In this document: positions 9,105-19,900 of the stretch, one piece after another
Layout of the letters: each line of letters begins with the position of its first letter
Numbering within the stretch: the stretch's first letter is position 1
Assembly: GCA_965112735.1 (NCBI GenBank)
Contig: OZ218951.1
Coordinates: 5,890,001-5,954,000 of the forward strand
Direction of reading: 5' to 3'
Length of the DNA stretch: 64,000 nt
Source: Phaeosaccion multiseriatum
Lineage: Eukaryota > Ochrophyta, other classes
Position numbers and translations under genes: made by a program
The notes under the pieces: model-generated
What the model saw: the letters and a program-made list of their open reading frames with translations, nothing else
Database searches by the model: none
Told to the model about the DNA's origin: nothing

Positions 9105-11660
9105 CTAACGCACCTCATCGTTGGTTTCCGTGACGAGTGCTGCGGCCCCCCTAACCTGTGGGGCGGCTTGCCCCATGGCCACGCTGTGCCCAACTACAGA
9201 GAACATCTCCACGTCGTTCTCTTGGTCGCTGCGGGCAGACAGATGTGCAGACAGGTGGGTAGGCAGACAGGCAAGCAGGCAGGCAGGCAGGTAGGCAGGC
9301 AGTCATGCCAGCAGGCAGGTAGACAGGCAAGCAGGCAGTCATGCCAGCAGGCAGGCAGGCAGCGGAGGAAGCCAGACAGGCAGGCAGACAGGCAGACAGG
9401 CAAGCAGGCAGGCAGGCAGCGGAGGGAGGCAGACATCGAGGTGGTGGTGGTAAACGTCAGCGAGTCGTTGTAAGGGCTGCGGGTGGGCAGCACGGAAGCA
9501 AACTTTCATGTAAAAGGGCGGGCGGAGAGGACATACAACGTGGAGAGAGATGAGGGCCATGTATATAGAGAGAGATGAGGGCCATGTATATAGAGAGAGA
9601 TGAGGGCCATGTATATAGAGAGAGGGGGGGAGATGGTACACGGAGGGGGGGGGAAGAGAGCGAGGAGAGGAGGGAAGGGGCGTTATGCAAGGAGAGATAT
9701 AAATGGAGGGGGAGAGAGTGGGCTTACCCGATGGCCATGGCGTGATCAGGGTGGATGTCGAGATCCTCGAGAAGCTTCCTCACGCCGTCGCCCTTGCTCG
9801 CCCCTGTGCCATCCCATGAGGAGCATTCGTTGCATTGCATGGGTCAGGGGTCACACGGGGAGGGGAAGCACATGCTAAGGCTAGCAACGGCAGAGGCAGC
9901 ACCACACACACGACCTGCAGTGTATGGGCACGCACTCACACACAACGCACACATACAAACACAGTACACACATACACACGTACAAAACAAACACACACAA
10001 CACACACAGAGGCTCGTGTGCTCGCTGACACTGACCGAAGGGGAGCACCTCGAGCATGTCGGCGAGGCCCTTGGTCACCACGCCGTCCAACCCTTACGTA
10101 CGCGTTATGGTAGTGTGAACATAAGGGTAAGTTGAAGGGGAGGGGAAGGGGAAGGGAGGGAGGCAAGGTGAGGGGAGGGGAGGGAAAGGCAGGGAAGAGG
10201 AGGGGAAGGGAAAGAAAAGGAAGAGGACACCCGCGAAACGGATAGACCCTATTGCTGCATGGGGGGGAATTGTTCCACTTGGACTGGCTGCTTGAGAGTG
10301 AGGGAGTGGCTCAACAAGCACGAGACCTCAAGTACCCCTGGAAGGTCCCTCACCACTCTACGAGGACAGAGACACACGCGCCGCACTCACCCACGCTCTC
10401 CTCTAGGTAGGGGCGGATCACGTCCACCTCCTCTGCGCTGCTTCCCCAGAAGAAAAGCCTACTAAGTGTCAGCCCCCCCCGCACGGCCTCGCCCAGGCAG
10501 CCGATCTGAGCCGCTCACGAGGGGAGCAGTAAGTCAACGAGTCGGTCGATCGAAGAATGAGCACAGCAGAGCAGGGGAGATCGGAGGGTGAGTGGAAGGA
10601 ACACACAAGGACACATTCAGAGACAAGAGTGATGAGATAGAGAGAGGGAGAGGAGCAGCAACCAGAGACAAGGAGGGAGAGACAAAGCCGGGAAGAGAGA
10701 GAGAGAGAGAGACCGGCGCACATGAGAGTCCTCGTCCGCACCTCCTCCGGCGCCGGCTCCTTAGCACTGACATACCGCAGCGCCCTCTCGTCGTGCTTGT
10801 CCATGACGACTCGGTCACCCACACTGCCCATGAGAGTCACGCCCAGCCCCACCACATTGGGGTGGTCCCTGTGGAACATCACCACCCTCTCCGCCAGGGA
10901 GGAGGGCAGTGAGGCGGAGTGAATCTCCTCCCCCTTGCCTCCGAACACGGTGAGGCCGTTCATTGCCACGAGCGGGTAGCGTGCCCCGGCGTCGAAGAGC
11001 GCCGGGGTGAGCACGGCTTCGATGCCCACTTTGCCTCTTCCCGAGGCGGGGATGAACACCAAACCCCTGCGTCGCGCCTCTGTTACGGCAGCTTTGACAC
11101 GATCGCTGACCTGAAAGCGGGAGGGGCACATCAGGTCGTCCGTAAGCAAGCAGAAGTACCGGAGGAGGGCAAAGAGGCTTGTACCCTTTTCTTTGCTACT
11201 TGTTTCCTGCCAAAAAAAACCCCGCCTCCCTACCACTCACCTGGTGCTTGCTGTTGAGCAAAGTGCCGTCAAGGTCGCAAATGATGGCCTTCACGGCCGA
11301 TGCGGCCCCTGAGAAGGGGTCCTTCATCCGCTCCCCACTCTTGCTGCACCTCAGGCCAAGCGCCCCTCCCTCTCCTATTGCGCTGCTGCTGCTACTGCTG
11401 CTGCTCATGCTCCGCACCCTCTTGCGATACGCCAAAGTGTGATTCGATCTGCTGCCGACCAAGCTGCTACCCCTCCCTGTCGTACTCGCTCTTGCCGAGG
11501 CACCACCAGCCCCTCCCGCCGGAAGTTGAGATAGCCTCCCAGAGCGAAGGAGCAGACGCCTACTCATGCAAACTGTAGTGGTAAAAGACGATCCGGGTGT
11601 GAGCAAGAGCGAGAGCAGTGTCAGCCGAGGTAGGCTCAAAAAGCTCCAGACACTGGGCAT
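9105..11660 (-). CDS. HAD-superfamily (Cof/IIB type) phosphatase, predicted plastid-targeted
   Basis: Six exons in phase (11241-11660, 10742-11110, 10391-10505, 10036-10092, 9728-9803, 9105-9228) give 386 residues. All four HAD motifs are present: motif I DLDGTLLNS (residues 129-137, nucleophile Asp129), motif II FIPASGRG (Ser163), motif III Lys in GASKGDGVRKLL, and motif IV GDQENDVEM (Asp347, Asp351). The order and the Cof cap match HAD-IIB sugar- or nucleotide-phosphate phosphatases; the substrate cannot be told. The N-terminus has a signal peptide ending TPGSSF followed by a Ser/Arg-rich stretch, as in plastid preproteins of secondary red algae. Introns carry microsatellites: GGCA-type repeats at 9240-9430 and CA/ACAC at about 9900-10010. 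The gene is divergent from the lipoyl gene. Confidence 0.9.
9240..9430. repeat. GGCA/GACA-type microsatellite in HAD intron 5
   Basis: Imperfect tandem copies of GGCAGGCA and GACAGGCA fill about 190 bp of the intron before the last exon of the HAD gene. The long frames that read through it on both strands (Gly-Arg-Gln or Cys-Leu-Pro repeats) are artefacts of the repeat. Confidence 0.8.
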
Positions 11661-12100
11661 TGCGCGTGTGAGTCACGAGAATCGAGGGCTGTGAGTCGCG
11701 GCGACTGCCGGATTACAATACGCACGGTCGCCCCTGGTCTGCTCGAAACTCGAAAAGGAACTTCCACTTCCATTTTAATAGGGCGTAGTGCATAGTGCAA
11801 TTCTTCATAACCCTCCTTGGAGTAAGTGGTACTCGACTGGACCAGCGATCTCGTTCATGGCTCGCCTTCTAACGCACTACCCCTTCCTCCTCCTCCAATC
11901 CCTTTCTTTCTTCCCTCCTCCTACATCAACCTTTTCTCCTTCTCTTTGCCTCCTAAGCAGGCAGTCCGTCGTCATCCCCCCCATCCCAATACATACTGCT
12001 GAGAATCACGTCGTGCTTGCTGCAGCGGGGCTGAGCTCCCTTCTCTCAATCGCTCGGGCTTCCTTTCTTTGGAGGACCGCAGACCTGGAGGGGTAGAGCA
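11661..12100. promoter_or_regulatory. Divergent intergenic region (440 bp)
   Basis: This is a shared upstream region of the HAD phosphatase (-) and lipoyl-domain gene (+). It contains a long pyrimidine tract (about 11880-11955). No TATA-like box or other clear site was recognised. Both products may be organellar, but co-regulation is only a guess from geometry. Confidence 0.4.
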
Positions 12101-13167
12101 ATGATGCCCGTTGCCGGAGGCGGATGCAAGGCAGGTCGCTACTTGGCCCTCGCACTATCTAAAGGAGCCGGAGGACGAGCAGCACCACTGGCGCCGGCAG
12201 AAGCAGCGAACAGAGTCTTTCGTGGGGGATGCAGCAGGAATAGCAGCACCAGCACCACTGGCACCAGCACTGGCAGCAGTGCCACTACCGCCACCACTAC
12301 CACCGGCAGTAGCACCAGCAGCGCTACCGCCGCTTGTCCGTCCTCTCTGCCTCACTGGAGCGCTCTGTCTGTTTCACCCTTCTCGTCTACAGCGGGGGCG
12401 TCCTCCCCCCAGCTGCCGCCCTTGACTCTCATCCGAATGCCACGCATGAGTCCCTCCATGCAGCACGGCACGCTGAGCAAGTGGTGCAAGGCGCCCCCCG
12501 AGCAGGTGGAGGAGTACAATGTGGTGTTCAACGTGCACACAAAGAGCCTCTACGAGGACGAGGACGAGGCCGAGGTATGTAGTCTAGAGAGTCCTGGAGA
12601 GAGAGGGAGGGGAGGGAAGAGAGAGGGAGAGAGCGATAGGTCGAGCGAGAGGGAGGGAGGAAGAGAAAATGATATGAGACGGAGAGAGCGAGACAGAGAG
12701 AGAGAGACAGAGAGGGAGACACGAAAGAGAGGAAGAGGGGGAGAGAGAGGGAGAAAGAGGGAGACAACAGAGAGACACACAGAGAGAGTAAGAGACAAGA
12801 GATCTCAGAGCTCCATGAAATGTTGACGCCCCTCCACCACACTCCACTCACCCTCTCTCTTGTACCATACGCTCACTCACAGATGGCCATGACCGTGGAG
12901 ATAATCGAAGACGGGTACTTGGCCAAGCACCTCGTTCAAGAGGGCTCAGAGGTGAAGGTGGGGACGCCCATTGCGCTCATGGTGGAGAGGGAGGAGGAGG
13001 TGCGTGCCGTGTCGGAGGCCTCGGTAGAGGAGCTGCTGGCAGCGGTCAGGAGGGGCTCGTCTGTTTTAGCGGGGGGGAGCAGCAGCAGCGGCAGCAGCGG
13101 CGGGGGGGGGGTGCAGGAGGAGGTGATCGAGGCCCAATGGCAAGGGTATAAAATGTCATGTACATAG
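12101..13167 (+). CDS. Lipoyl/biotinyl-domain (single-hybrid motif) protein
   Basis: Two exons, 12101-12574 and 12883-13167, joined in phase 0 by a 308-bp intron rich in GAGA, give 252 residues. Residues about 105-195 form a lipoyl-type domain: LIRMPRMSPSMQHGTLSKW is the classic start of the E2 lipoyl domain (MPxLSPTM...GxIxxW), and EDGYLAKHLVQEGSEVKVG plus TPIALMVE is its second half. The modified-Lys turn, normally DKA, reads HTKSL and is followed by a longer acidic loop (YEDEDEAE). Lys is kept but the context is unusual. No E3-binding or acyltransferase domain follows; instead there is a Ser/Gly-rich tail. The N-terminus is Ala/Ser/Thr-rich and fits an organelle transit sequence. It may be a carrier subunit or a structural lipoyl-like protein. 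Confidence 0.75.
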
Positions 13168-13986
13168 AGGAGAAAGGGTGGTTTCCGAGTCGAGGGCATG
13201 TATGTATCGGACTGCGCATATACCCTAGACACATGTCTGGGGGCCCAATCACTCTCTTTGCGGCCTTGTTATACACAAAGAGACAAGGCAATGACAGAGC
13301 AAGAGGGGCCTAAGAGGGGGTCTGTGTCCTTTGTGTCCTTTGAGACCTTTGAGACCTGGCCTGCTTGCACGCCACTGCGCACCACTCTTACAGTGGTGTG
13401 ACAGAGCCGTTACATCTTTTGAAGCACAGGCTGAGAGGCTGGGGCGGCTGCACGCAGAATCCCCCCTTCCCCCTTTCCTGGGGATGGACATTTGAGGCCG
13501 TAGTCTGGGATGGACATTTGAGGCCGTAGTCTGGAGCTTGCGCAGTGGAGCTTGTGCAGTGGAGCTTTTACTCTCGCGGCAACAAAACTTCAATTGATAA
13601 AAAGCAAAGCAAAACAAAACAAAAAAGAACAAAACAAAACAAAACAAAACACTGTATTCTGCCGGACTTTACCGGCCTTGCGGGCCGCTTTCTATGCCTA
13701 CCATTTATAGGGATAAATACAGTGCGCTTAAAAAAGAAAGGGAGAAATACAGTGTTCTTCAGGGAGTGTGTGTGTGCTCATTTTTTTAACTACTACAACA
13801 TGGACTTGGTGAGGACGGGTGGGCCAAACACAGCGGCTCTTCCCCTCTGTGCAGGGCCCATTCATGCACAATTCCCCTTTTCCTTTTCCATCGTGTAAGC
13901 AGTTGGTGATACACGGACCTGCGCCTCACAAGGGGGGCTCCCTCACACCTCTCGCCCCTCCAATCTCCCCCCGCTCAGCTCTCTTC
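13168..13986. other. Convergent 3' intergenic region with a 27-bp duplication
   Basis: This holds the 3' ends of the lipoyl gene (+) and the large unrecognised gene (-). A 27-bp segment (GGGATGGACATTTGAGGCCG...) is directly duplicated at about 13484-13540, next to a short GCAGTGGAGCTT repeat. An A-rich stretch of AAAAC units lies at about 13600-13650. A copy of the dispersed GTTGGTGATACA motif sits at about 13910. No gene is supported. Confidence 0.5.
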
Positions 13987-16900
13987 TCAGCCCGCGGCAA
14001 CCGAGGCTGGGGTCAGGGTCGGCGGTGGCACAGCTGAGGTCAGGGCCTGCGGCGACTTTGCTGAGGACAGGGGCGAAACGGTCAGGGGCTCCTCCCCCGT
14101 CTCCGCCAACGTGCTCGGGAAGGCATCGAGGGCCGCAGCTTCCACCCAGTCAAGGCCCTCACAGAGATATGTATCACCAACTGCTGGTGTGTCAACATCT
14201 CCAGCCCCCCCTGCCTTGGCAGCCGCTACAACCCAATCAAGACCATCCCTATCTGCTGCTGTATCACCAACTACTGCAGCTTCGCCCTCAGTCTTGCTCG
14301 CGCCTTCGAGCGTGCCTATCCCCGGGGGGGGGCTCGTCTCCCCAAGCGCCTCAGAGGCCACCGTGCGCTTGGTTGGCGCTGTGCTGACCCCCCCACCCCC
14401 AGTTTGCTGCTGTATCACCAACTGTTGCTGCTGCTTGCTCCCCTTGCCCTTGCCCTGTGCGGGGCGTGATAGTCTCGTGTCTGCCGCAGCTGTTCGCGCG
14501 CGGCCTGTGTGAGTGTGTGTGTGTGTGTGTGTGAGCGAGAGAGAGAGAGTGTGTGTGTGTGTGTGAGTGTGTCTGATATCGAGTTGCCGGGGTGGTGGTA
14601 CCCACTCCCCCCCCTGGGCACTAACCCCCTGGGCACTCCTCCTCACCACTCACCCTGAAGCTCAGTGCTCTCCAAGCGTTTCAGTGCCCTCCCTGCGGCT
14701 GAGTACGCCTTGTAAGTGAGCTTGTGCACCCCCCCTACAGCGCCCGCCTTCACCGCGCCCCCCCTGACTGCGGTGGCCCCCCTCGTCTCCTCCTTGCCGC
14801 CCCTGTCCTTCTCCTCGTGTAGGCGGGTGCGAGTGGGGGAGGAGGGGGTTGGGCTTCTGTGGCTGGGTCTTCCCCCCCCCCTCCCTCCCCTCCTCCTGGT
14901 GGGCGAAGGCGGGCAAGTCAGCAGAGCCTTTGACGCCAAAGCCTCCAGGAACGCCCCTGACACCGTACTGTCGAAGGGTTTCTGCTCCTGCGTGTTCCCT
15001 TCCCCGCCCCCCCATTGGCTCCCCCTGGGCGTGTCCCCTCCCTTGGTGAGAGTGGTGGTGTTGGCGGTGGTGGCCGGCCTCGCCCGCTGCTTGCTACCCG
15101 CGGCGTACAGCCTCTCGAACACCGAGGAGCCCTTTCCGCTGCTGAGCGTCACCCCGGGGCGGCCCTTGCTGCGAAGTCCCGGGGGGGCGGACGCAGGTTT
15201 CCGAGGCCGTCCACTGCCATCCGAGGGAGAAGATGAAGAATCCGCGTGGTCGCCGTCTGTGATGCTCGAGGTGGGGGCGCGCTTGGGTCGCTGCTTGTAC
15301 CCCCCCGGGTCGACCTTGCTTACCGCCCCGGCTGAGGCCCCCTTGCGAGTCATCCATTCCTCAATGTAGCTGGGGGGGAGAGGAGGGGAGGAGGGTGAGG
15401 AGGAGGAGGAGGAGGAAGAGGAGGAGGAGGAGGAGGAGGAGGAGGACGGACGGACGGACGGACGGACGGACGGACAATGTGAGAATAGAACAATGGGATA
15501 GAGTGTTGGGATCAGGAGAGGAGGGACAACTGCTGCATCTCGTCTGGCTTACCCTTCGAAGCGCGAGGCGAGCTTCGGCTTTGTGGTGACGAGGGACGAG
15601 CCCCCATGCAACCTCTCCTGCAGCCCCAGCACCTGTTGTCAAGCAGTCAGTGGTCAAGCAGTCAGTGGTCAAGCAGTCAGGGGTCAAGCACTTCGAGGGG
15701 GAGAGAACGCGGATGGGGAGGGAGGAGGGAGGTTATGGTTGACAGTCCCGTGACCTTCGATTCATGCCACACACACACAGCCCTCACACACCTGCCTCCA
15801 CCCACCCACCCACCCTGATGGTTCTGCAGATCCCCCCCCCCGTATGCTTCTATCCAGTCACTCACCCTCTGGTTCTGCTCCCGGAGCCTTCTCTTGGCGG
15901 CCTTAACGCTCCCCTCCGCGCACCCCTGACACACGCGCACCGCCCGGAGCCTGAGTCGCGCGTCCGCCTCAAGCACACCCAGCGCCGCCACCAGGCCCTC
16001 CCTCACCAGTTGGTGATACAGGCCCTCCTTCTCGACTGCCTGCTGCTCCTGTATCACCAGCTGTTGCTGCTGCTGATGGAGGCGTGCCCCCCCCGGGTAG
16101 GTGCTGTGGAGCACGGCGTAGGCCACCTGCACCCCTCGGCAGGGAGGGCGGTGCTTGCGGTGACGCTCCTTCTCCTTCTCCTTCTCCTTCTCCTCATCTT
16201 CATCCTCCTCCTCCTCCTCCTCCTCCTTCTGCAGCCCCCAGCGGCAGTTTTCGGCGGCGGCTCCGAGCGTTACGAAGTACTTTAGATTGCCATCCCCTCC
16301 TCCGGGCTTATCGCTATGGTCTCTCTCAGGCACCTCGTCCTCGTCCTCGTCCTCGTCCTCCTCCTCCTCTTCCTCCCCCCCGCCCGACCTGTGGAGAGAG
16401 CCTCCTTGCCCCTTCCCATATGACTGTCCCTGCCCTCCGTCACCACTGACAGACGCCTCTTCGCCCCCCTCCGTCCCTGCCCTCCTGATCCACGCACACG
16501 CGACGCACTCGAACGGCTGAGGTCTGCGAGGCAAAGTCGTTCCCTTCCTCCTCCCTCCTCCATCAGCTGCCATCCCCCCCCCCCCCTCCATCTCCAGTCT
16601 CCTCCTCTGGTCCTCGCCCCCCCCCCCCTCGCCCCTGAACAGACGAGGGCGATGCTCCTGGGGCGTCGTCTCCGGGCCGACATGGTGGGGGTGTTGGTTG
16701 TATGTCGTCGCCATCGTGACGCAGCTCGAGGGAGAGGGGACCCCCCTGTCCCCTCCCGTGCCTGCCCCCCTGCCTGCCTCCCTGTACGTTGTCTGTCGCC
16801 CACCTGCCTGGCATGTGCAAGTATGTTCTGCCGTCCGCTCCCTGCTTAAAGAGGAGCGTCAGTCTGTACACCTTGGAGCCCGAGGAGGACGAGTCTGAAG

Positions 16901-19900
16901 TGGATGGCAGTGGATGAGGCCGGGAGGAAGGGAGGGAGTGGTAAGCTGTGGTGTCTCCTTCAACAAGGTTAGGCGCCTCCTTGATCTGATGCGATGCCAT
17001 GGAGTAGAGGTACTGAAGCAAGGATGGTGAATCACTGACCCCTTCTGCTGTACTCACTGTACTCACTGTACTGACTGTACTGACCTGCAGGAAGCACCGC
17101 CGCCAAATGGCTGAGATCGATCGGCAAGGCAAAGGAAGGGTGGAAGGGGAATCGATCGACGCGGCAAAGGAAGCGTTGACGGGGAGAGGGGAGGAGAGAG
17201 GCAGAGAGAGACAGAGAGAGGGAGAGACAGGAGACCGAGGGCAGGAGAGTAAGAGAGAGTCGGACAGCTCAGAGACAGCACAAGAGTACAGAAGAGTACG
17301 AGAGAGAGAGCTGAGCAGGTGGGGGTCACGAGGCAAGCAAAAATAAAGTCCTGAGGGGGGCGGGCAGCAGGCAAAGTGCCCTCCCGAACAGCGCCACTCA
17401 TGTGCCGAGTCATACACTCTAAGGATACCCACTCACCTGCCCACTTGTTCGGCCACCTCCCACAGCGTCTGCCTCAACGCCGCACTCGCCACGGAGCGCG
17501 CCTCAGAGCCCACTGCTCCAGGGGGGCGTCTCTGACCCCGCCTTCCCCCCGGGGGGTCCGATGGCAGCTCCAGAGTCACCGTCCTGAGCGAAGGGCACAA
17601 GGAAGGGAAGGAGGAAGGGCAGGAGGAAGGACAGGAAGCGTCAAAGGTCAGAAGGAAGGGGAGGAAGCGCTTAACGTCGGAGAGCGGAATATGTCTGTCG
17701 CTCCGTCTTGAACCGATCGATAGGTGCTGCACACTGCTGCACACACGCACGTACACGTACACGTACACGTACACGTACACGTACACGCACCTGCGGGAGA
17801 GAGAGGGGGCTCCTTGCTCGGCGCTGCTTTGACTCATGAACATGTCCTCTGTCCTGTCCATCCTGTCCACGCTCGAGTAGCGCTCCATCAACGTGTGCGT
17901 GGGGGTGCACTGGACCTGCTTGGGGGCCATGAGTGGGTACCCTCGTTAGTCAGGTGGGGCAGACAGTACCGCACTCGACTGTTCTGTTGGAGTGGCTGGG
18001 TCTTGAGGCGGCGGCGGTGATGTATGGGCCGAGGCCAGAAGGAAAGGGGATTGCAAGCAGGGCCCTACGACTACAGAGACGACGCGACTGCTTGCTTGAC
18101 AGAACTGTGCTGCTTGACATTTTTGCTTGACAGAGCCGTGCTTGCCATCTGTGACCGCACCTGAATGACGTGATTCCTGCCGCCGAGGGGGCTGAGGAAC
18201 TTCTGCAGCAGACACGGTCCCGGGGGGGGACGCACGAAGAGGAGCTCCTGAGGCCGACGGCGGAGAGATGGCGGGGGTTCTTAAGTCATAAAAGGGGCAT
18301 CAGCTACCATCAGCCTTGGAGTAAAGCAAGGAGCCACGCGCACAGGCCCACACGCCCATCCGCGCTTTGGCAAGACACATCACACTCCACTCCCCTCACT
18401 CATTCTGACGGCCTTCAGCTCTGCTTTGTCCTGACTCCGTGCTCCCCCATCACTCCTCACCTTGAGCTCTGTTCTGTTGAGGTGCCTCACGAGCGTCCCT
18501 CCCCTCTCCTGGGCCTCGTCTTGAAGCCCCTCCTCACCCCTGCTGCCCCGTCCATTGCCATCCCCCCCCTCTCGCCTCTCCGGGCAGTACAACACGGCAA
18601 CAATGTCATGATGCCCTCGCGCCTCCTTGCCCCCCCCCCCTGCTGCTGTGGACAGCCCTGCGGCGCCCCCCCCTCTCCATCCCGACGAGCCTGCCAACGC
18701 GAAGGCAGCCAAGTCGCCTCTGCCGGGCCCGTTCGTTCTACCCTGCCCCGTCCCCCCTGGGGCCGTGATCCCCCCTGGGGCCGCGATCACTCCTGGGGCC
18801 GCGATGTGCCTTGGGGCCGTCAGCCCCCTCTTCCTGCCCCTTCTCCTGCCCATATGACTGAGCACGTGAGTGGGTGGAGTGGGTGGATTGGCGTTGACGA
18901 AGGCTGCGTAGACTGCTGTGCGGGATGTGTGTTTGGAGAGTTTGCGCTTTACGCAGCCCTCTCTGTTGAGCCGTGGAGCATCAAAGGGCGGGGGTGTGGT
19001 TAAGGCATTGAAAGGGGCAGTAAGTGCCGCCACCTCCATGTTGTAAGTCAATAGTCCCGGCCCCTAAGTCAACGATTCCAGTCCTGACACCCTGACTGAC
19101 CTGGAGGTGAAGAACCAGTGCAAGGGCACTCCTGCCGCCGAGAGCAGAACCGTGTCGGGCACCGCGCAGCCCGAGAAGGCCCTGTCAGGGGGGGCAGTTG
19201 GTGATACAGCAGCAGCAGGGCATGCATGGAGAGTTAGGGGCAGCAGAGAGTTGCATGGGTCAAGGCCGAGGGGACAGCAAGCAGTAGCAGCAGCAGTAGT
19301 AGCAGCAGTGTTCAACTCGTGTGACCAGACACAACGCGTCGCACCTTCCCGTGTTGTCCCGCTGCCACAGCAGGTAGGGAAAACTCAGCATCGCCGCAGC
19401 GCTGTCGACTCCATCCACTGCCAGGGCCACTGCGTCCACTGCCATCGCGTCGCTCGCACCACCGCCGTCGTTGCTGGCCGAGGAGGGTCGGCCCTCCGTG
19501 CCCTCCTTAGCGCCATCCACAGAGACAGAGAGGCACTGCAACACTCCTTCGAAGGCCAAGCTGCCGTCCTCCTGCTCCTCCCCCTCCTCCCCCTCCTCCG
19601 CTTGCTGTTCAGCTTCCTCCTCCTTCTCCCCTTCCTCTGCCTTCGCCCCTCGCAACAGCGACGATGACGCTGCCTCCCTCTTACCCGCGTCTTCCTCTTC
19701 CTCCGCTGCTGCAGCAGAAACTTCATCTTGGCTAATCCCTGCCAAGCCTGCCCCCAAGAGCTCCTTCTCCTTCTTCGCCTCTTGACTCCCTTCGCCCATG
19801 CCCGGCTGCTTCTCTCCTCCACCCTCATCTGCCTGCACCTGCACTGGTGCCTGCCGCTGCCCCCCTTCCTTCCCTCCTTTCCCATCGATGGGAGCGTCTG

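Noticed and set aside
9151-9641. Long frames rich in Cys-Leu-Pro or Gly-Arg-Gln
   Set aside because: Translation of GGCA-type microsatellite and CATGTATATAGAGAGAGATG repeats in an intron of the HAD gene.
12584-12851. Ser/Leu-rich minus-strand frames opposite the lipoyl gene
   Set aside because: Antisense of a GAGA-rich intron; no domain and extreme composition bias.
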